Shown here: positions 12,156 through 20,100 of the stretch, piece by piece
Layout of the letters: each line of letters starts with the position of its first letter
Position numbering within the stretch: position 1 is the first letter of the stretch
Assembly (NCBI GenBank): GCA_009760855.2
Contig: WPIO01000001.1
Location: forward strand, 6,545,001-6,609,000
Length of the DNA: 64,000 nt
Origin: Cristatella mucedo
Lineage: Eukaryota; Bryozoa; Phylactolaemata; Cristatellidae
Direction of reading: 5' to 3'
Program-made: the position numbers and the translations under genes
Notes under the pieces: model-generated
What the model was told of the DNA's origin: nothing
The model's input: the letters and a program-made list of their open reading frames with translations, nothing else
Database searches by the model: none

Positions 12156-15100
12156 GGTTTTCAAAAAAAAATTCGGCCCACACAGGAGCAGTGTTAAAAG
12201 CAGCACACATGCAGCATCGTTTCCATAGGAGCAGCAGCCCCTGTGAAGTCTCTTAACGTAAGCAGACTTGAACGTGGAGGAGCTGATGTTACCTCTAGTG
12301 AAAGGTCACTCTGGAACAGGACACCCACATTGCTCGAAGACGCTACACGAGATATCCTAGCCGAGCCCATTTTGAGGGATAGGTTTTTCAATTTGTGAGT
12401 CACACTAGGTTTGCCCATAGCAAGTAAGTTGGTTTTCCAGTTTATAATATAATAATAATAATGTACTTCGATAAAGCGCCCTCGGAGAACTCAATCTCTT
12501 TCTCTTTCTTTACATTTGCTGCAAGGGAAAACGCAACTGAATGGTGAGTAATATCATGCTTGATAAACAAACAAAATGAATAACAAGGTTAGGGGTGACA
12601 TGCACAGGGTCAGCATGCAAGTGTGGTGAGTGGCAGCATGCACAGTGTCAGCACGCATAAGCACATCAAGGACGAATCACATGGACCTACTAAATGCTGT
12701 GATAAATAGTGTGTTTTTAAGTTCTTTTTAAATGTGGTCAAGTCAAGGGATGTTCTGACGCAAGTCGGGAGTGAGTTAAAAGCTTTGGAAGCATACAAAC
12801 TAAATGCACGGTCTCCAAAGGATTTGAGGTTTGTACGAGGTATTGGTAAACTGTTGGATTCTGAAAAGCGGGTGGTACGATGCTTGGCCTGGTGGGGGAG
12901 TAGATCTGAGAGATAGGCTGGAGCCAAAGAATGAAGTGACCTATAAGTGAGCGACAAAACCTTAAAGTCGTTGCACTGATTGACTGGAAGCTAGTGCAGG
13001 TCGGCGAGAAGTGAATATATAATTTATTTGTATAGCATTCCAAGAAAACTTAATCTCTATTCAGACACTTCACATATGCCTTGGGGCTCGAGCCCACGAC
13101 CTCAGCCAGACCTTGGTCGTGGCGAGCACCTTAACCACTGGACCAAGTCATGCCATCCATGTGCTGACGTCAGCAATACAAGCAGCAAGAGAGTTGAGAG
13201 CACTTGACATGCTGCAAGGCTGGGGGAGTCAAAGCAGTAGCAAAGCCGTGTGTCACCTGCATAGAAATGAAAGCCTAGATTGTGCTCTGCGATTACATCG
13301 GCAAGAGTGAGAGCATACATTATGAACAGAAGTGGACTAATCATGGAGCCCTGGGGTACCCCCTACTTTAGAGGCTCCACTGATGATTGCTGGCGATTGA
13401 CAACAACGCCCAGCAGTCTCCCTGAGATAGGACCTAAACCATTGCAATGCAGAGCTATGTACAGGCAGTATGACAGGAACAAAAGAAGGGCTTGGAGATC
13501 AATAGTATTAAATAGTGCCGAAATATCCAGCAAAAAAAACTTTTGAGACTTTACCCAAGTCTGCATTCCTGATAAGGTATATCCGAAGCAATGCCGACTC
13601 TGTGGCATGATTAGCTCTAAAGCCAGACTGGAACTTGCTAGGGTTACAGTTTTAATGTAGAGTTTAGTTGGTCCGCCACTACTTGTTCAGTGTCTTTGAG
13701 AAGAACGACTGTAGGGAGACTGAGCGGAAGTTGCTTTAGTTCTTCCGATCTAGTGTTGCCTTCTTAATGAGTGGCCTAACAGCTTTTTTAAAGAATACAG
13801 GGACAAGACGTGAGGCTAAGGACACGGTTACTATGTTATTCGAGGCAGCAGCAAATCTGTACTTCTCAGAATGAGTACCGTGGGTATGGGGTCTAGAGAG
13901 CCAGTGATCTTCTTAGACTTGGTGATGAACTTCCAGACGAGGTCACAAGTGACAGGCTTGAAGGTAGCCATTGAGGGAGTGCAAAGAACTGATGGTGAGG
14001 AGTCCAGCAGTAGTGTTACCTTGGGGATGAAGACACTGATCTCATCTATCTTGCTGGCAAAAAAGCAACAGAGAAGATCTGCTAGATCGCCACAAGGGTC
14101 ACTAGGTAAGGTACTAATCTGGAACCGATCAACAAGACGGTTGATGGTCGACATCAGCATTTTTTAATTGCGCATCTGCGGCAGCACTACGTTTTAATAG
14201 AAGGTAGAGCGGGCCTTAACTAGGATGGATCGATGCGATCTACCATAGTTCTAGTAGAAGAAAGCATGCTAGAAGCATGCCCTTGTGTGATCACGGCAAA
14301 GGCAAATTGTGCACCCGACAAAAGCACACAGGACACAAGTGTACAGAACAAAAGCGTGCCAACAAAAGTACAAAAGTGAGCAACGACACAATCGCAAAGG
14401 ACAAAAGAGTGCCGACAAATGTGAGCAAAATAATTTTAAGGAATGCTGATTTACATAGATATTCATAATTTTAAGTATTTTATTAGAGAAATACACAGTA
14501 TAATTCACATCACATTATAATGTAAGTCAGTTTTTAAATATATTTTGAAATTTTAGTTATATGGAAAGAGTTAATATGGCCTAATAAAAGACTATTTTTA
14601 ATTAGATGCTTAAGTTGTGTGATATTTCTTAAGGTAATGTCCCACTAGGACTGTTCCGTGGTAGGTTGTTGATGAGCCGTGATGGCATACTTAGGTAAGG
14701 CGGTTGCTTTCACGACCTCGGTCCCGAGGTCGTGGGTTCGATTCCTGCAGTGGGCGATTCTTTATCGCCACTGCAAGCGGTGGTGATAGCCGTAAAGGCT
14801 CTTCTGTCGCTATACAAAAAGAGGCTGTTTAATCAGCTAGGATGACAAAAGCACCAACATTCGGGCCCCATGAATAACTGCAATACAGCTGCCATTGCCA
14901 CAATAAACATCAGAACACTGCAGGTTTGATTCTAAATTATACAGAATGGTGTTATGGGTAAACCCACTAAATTTCATGAAATTTCCCTTTCGCATTCTTG
15001 TGCTATGGCCTCGAATGGTCCGGTTCAGCCAGCCTACTTGCACATTAAAATGGCTATTGGGCTGCCATTTCCAAAAAACTTCGTGCACGTGCGGTTTTAA

Positions 15101-17141
15101 TTTTAAATTATAAGTACCAGTATGCCAGTTTACCCTACCAAATTTCATGGGATTACCCTTGTGTGGTCTCATACTACGGCCTCCGATGGCCCGGCCCGAG
15201 TGGCAACCACAACATTTAGACTGCAACTAAGCTGCCTTTTCCACAAAAAACTTCGCACAAGTGTGGTTTTGATTTAAAATAATAGCAACAGTATTTCATG
15301 TTTAGCAACCAGATTTCATGCGATTGCGATTTTGCGTTTTCATGCCATGGCCTTCGGTGGCCTGGCCCAGATGGTAGCCCTAAGTAATCCAATTACCATA
15401 CAGCTGCCATTTCCACAATAATCGTTTCGAGGTGAAGTTTTGATTGCACATTATGGAAACGTTTTCCTGGTTTATCCACCAAATGTCATGCGATTGCACT
15501 TGCACATTCTCATGTTATGGCTTCCGATGGCCTAGCCCAAATGGAAGCCCACACCATTCGAATGGCAATCAAAGTGCCATTTCCACAAAACTGGTTTTTT
15601 GTTTTAAATTATAGAGAACCGTATTTCATTCGATTGCGCTAGCGAGCTCTCAGGCTATAGCCTCCTATAGTCCGGCCCAATTAGCAGCCCTAAATAGTTA
15701 AACTGTGATACAGCTGCCATTTTCACAAAAGGCTTCGCACCGCGCAGTTCTGATTTCAAATTATAGAGAGCCGCATCCCAGATTAACCTACCAAATTGCA
15801 TGCGATTACGCTTGTTGCTGTCATCCCATGGCCTCCAATGGTCCGGGCCAGCCAGCCTCCCCACATATTCGAACTGTGATACAGCTGCCAGTTCCACAGT
15901 AGGCGTCGTGCAACTGTGGTTTTGATTCCAAATTATAGAAAACAATGTTTCGAGTTTACTAAGCAAATTTCATAGCATTTTTCGTGGGCATTCAATGTGA
16001 TGGGAGATCAAACAAGCATTCCATCGGGCTTCCTTTGCAGCAAATGTAAAGTACCTAGAAAGAGATTGAGGTCTCTGGGGGGGTGGGGCACTATAGCAAA
16101 TGTATTATTATTACTCAACAAGCAGCACTCAAGGAAATGTGGTTGAGCAGGCATTCTGACTGGCTTTCTTAAAATCAAACATGATATTGCCGGATTCAGG
16201 GTTTGCATTATTAGTGCACGACAAAACTAGACATACTACTACTTCCACATTAGCAGTGCAATGCATGTTTATTTGTTTTTGGTATAATAGTAATTGACTT
16301 GTAAGATAACAAGCATGTTAAATTAATTATATCATGTATTCAACAAAATTATTATTAGCTTTAGTCGCTCAAATTCGTCAGGGTTGCGCTTTTGTCGGCA
16401 CGCTCTTGCCTTGCATGCTTTTGTTATGGGGCACGACACCCGGCCAAGGAGCAAGGGTTTATAGTCCGGTACATTTCCCTTTCTTGCTGCTAAGTCATGA
16501 ACACCGTGCACTGGTCAAGAACAAAATTCCTCCTAAGTTCTGGGATGTTTAGCGTTGCACAGAAGCTTTAACTGTGAGCCGGCATAGAATTCGACGAGCG
16601 TGCACGATGCTATCTGCTGGAGGCATGCATGAGAAGGTGAGTTTGAGGCCTGATGCCTGACTTCCTTCCTTTTCAATGAGGAGGATGTGCACGAGCTACA
16701 GCTGGCTCGGCCAATTGCCCAGAAAGCACAAAGCAGAGTGACCGAATGCTCACGGCTGGAACACTTCCCAGCCCAGTCGCCAGTTGTACGCACTTTGGAG
16801 CAAGATGCCTGTAAATTGACCTTTCTAATTCCACGAGCCACCCCCACGAGCAGGTCAATGCCCTAGTCGAGCTGGGTGCTGATTGATGGCAAATCAGCAT
16901 CCCTGTGCCTAGGGTGAGTTCAGATTATCCGACTGGCGTAAATTGATTCTTTTCTTTTCTTATATCATCGATTGAAAATACTACTGGCTTCGTGAAGGAG
17001 GACAAGCACAACGTGGTGGACTGTGAACCGGCTGCTGGCTCGGCTCTGTCAAGTACCTACGATGGCGAGTGCATGCAATCCTGCACAGGCAATAGTACAC
17101 GCGAGATTAGCAAAAGCAAGGAGAAAATGTGCTAGCTTCCT

Positions 17142-17184
<43 letters not shown>

Positions 17185-20100
17185 CACGCACACACACAAA
17201 CACACACACACACACACACAGTCACATTTTTCTATGAACAACTCAGCGCAGCAGCCAATCAGAACGGCATGCAAGCGAGAAGGAGAGACTGCTTATGCTT
17301 ACATTGCGTGAGCTGTTGCCATGAGTATAGCGTACAGATGCAACTCGAGCAGCCTAAAAATAGTAAAAACCTCAATTGGAGGCAAATGCAGATTTGGTTA
17401 AGCAGACTTACATACACAACAAAACAAGTAATGACACTTGCAAAAGTTGCACCCACATAGACAAAATACGCTCCACTGTGGTGATCATTTGACCATTTTA
17501 CCCCATAGGTTTGGTGCTTCAAGTACCGAGCAAGTTTTTGCCACTCGACCCCACAGGGAATCGTGCTGGTTCAGGCCAGGAATCATTCGGTGTTCCTCAA
17601 TGCAGAAGTTGTGCACTGAACTTGCCTTTGGAGCAAGTTTGTTCCCAATCGGTAATGATGCAGCTGCCACGAAAGCACACCAGTGACCAGCGATTAGTGG
17701 GGCACAGCGGAGTGCTAGGGGCTTGAAAGGAAAACCATATGGCAGCACCAAGCAGCACCAGCCTCAGTTTTTCACGACCACAGGTCCAGAAAAAACTGTG
17801 CAGGCAAGCTGGCCATGCCAACCATTCCATAGAGTTCTAACCTAAAATAGATGAGCAAGACAAGCAACCTTGTTCATCACCAGACTTGAGCCTTAGAGCC
17901 TCAGTCTGATTTAGCCTGCCAAGTTTCAGTTTGACACTATTTATCACTAAGTCTTTCTGTAGAGCCTCTCACATCGCCTGGGCATCACTAGCACTGCACT
18001 GCAATGGTTTAGGTCTTATCTCAGCAGGAGACTTCAGAGCATTGATGTCAAAGGACAGCAATCATCAGAAGAGCCTCTGAAGTACGGGATAGCCAGGGCC
18101 CTGTGCTCTGCCCACTCCCTTCCACAATGAATACTTCCTCTTGCTGCTATGAACAATCTAGACAAATGTCACACAGCTACACTTATGCTTTGATCCATCC
18201 CAGCCTTCAAGCACATGAAACTCTCTCAACTCCTTTGAGCATGGACTGCTGACGATTGCACTTGATAGCACCAAACTTTCTCAAAATGAATGACGATAAA
18301 ACCAACTTATTAGTTAAGTGCAAACCAAATGTCTCAGAAATTGGAAAACCCCTCCGTCAAAATGGGCTAGACCAGCATATCTTATGTAGCATATGCACCA
18401 AATCTGGATGTCATGTTCCAAAGAGATATTTTAATTAACGACCACATAAGCACTAAAGTCGCCCTCCAAATTTCAGTTCTGGAACAATCAAAAAATGTGG
18501 GGTTTCTTAGAGGATACCACGTCCAAATGGGTCCACGCATTTGTATTATCCCATCTTGACTTCTATAACGCACTCTTTACAGGTCTTCCGGCCTTTGCAA
18601 TAAGGCAGTTACAGTTGGTATGAAAATTTGAAGTCAGGCCTGTCTACCGTGAGCGCTGTAGTTGCCAAATTACACCACTTCTCACCGGCACAGTGACACA
18701 GACCTGCACAGGCTACCTATCAAGCAATGAATCATAATCAAAATTGTGTCATTTATTTTAGGTCTATTCTCTTGCTCCAGCGTACCCATCAGAACTACTC
18801 CGCAATCAGGCTATGCATCGTACCACTGGCAATTCTGACTCAAGTAGCGTAGCTGTGCCTCAACCAACTTCAAATCCTTTGGAGACAATGCCATTAATTC
18901 GTATGCTCTCAAAGCTTGGAACTCACTCCAAAGTGACGTCACAGATCAACTGACTTTGCGACATTTTAACAGAAGCAACAAATACCTTTTCCCTTTAGCA
19001 TTTGCTGGGTCCTTGTGAATTGTCCTTTGTATGCTTAGGCATGCTGACGCTGTGCACGCTACCACTAACCATATTGACATGCTTCTTTTACAGAATTTGT
19101 AAAATGCTGAGAAAGAGATGTCGTTCTCCGAGGCACTATACCAATTATTATTAACGTTACCGTCGAGGATCGTCGCAGCGTGGCCGTTCTACAGGTTAGC
19201 AGATGAATCAATAGGTCCGCTACATTCGACGGTATAACGATTGCGACCAAAACACACCGCGTCGTTAGCTTCATGCTCACGAACCAGCTATGGTCGTTGC
19301 GATGCAGCCTACCTGAGAAAACGGCAGGCACTTGACCAAACGACTAGCCATGCTGACACAGCGGGTCCGTTTATTTTGTTGTTATTGCCTAGGTCGAGAG
19401 TAGGCTGGTCGCGCCCTTGGCTGCGCCTGCAAGCTGGGACGCTACCCGTGTCCATGCTGGTCCGCACGCCGTGGTCACCTCTACTATTTTATTTTGAGAA
19501 TTCGGACTGACTGTGTGTACTAATCGCTATGGTCACCGCTCTGACGCACCACCACTAAACGGGTGCCGCCCATCTAGCTTCTCCGCTAGGTGAGGTCGGG
19601 CTCAAGAGTAATGTAATGTAATGTAATGTTTCTCCGTCTGTAACTCCACAAAGCCATAAAGACTATTTGGATGTTACGCAGGAGAGTTTTGTATAGCGCA
19701 CTCACAGCCTAAGCGGCTTTCAGTACGCATTCGGCAGCCAACAGACTTCGTCTCACGCAACAAAGAGAAAGTTGGAAGCATAGCTGGCAGGAGAGCAGTT
19801 GAGGTAGTGAGTAGCGTGGAAGTAGCAGCTCAGGACCGCTGAAAAGGATGAGCCATAGTCTGCAGCAGGAGAGTATTTTTCGTTGCGTAAGAATTGTGGA
19901 ATCGAGTTCCGCAGTCTAGGACCAGCAGATATATTCCACAGTCTAGGACCTGTAGAGCTAAGCTTCTGTCGCCAACGGTCTTGCCTCAGCCATTGTGCAC
20001 CAATGCACTGTAATCGACTGCAATGGACCGGGCCATTACCCCAACCCGCGGCCTGTCGACAAGAACCGGCATAATGAATATCCAATTGTCAGTGGGTAAA

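Noticed and set aside
14880-15990. CRISPR-like array
   Set aside because: Unit length about 172 bp, diverged along the whole unit with no conserved short repeat plus unique spacer pattern, in an animal genome.
16533-17830. Candidate ACAT1 first exons on minus (16.5-16.9 and 17.6-17.8 kb)
   Set aside because: No plausible presequence with a phase-0 donor. The 22527-22408 exon fits better in length and composition.
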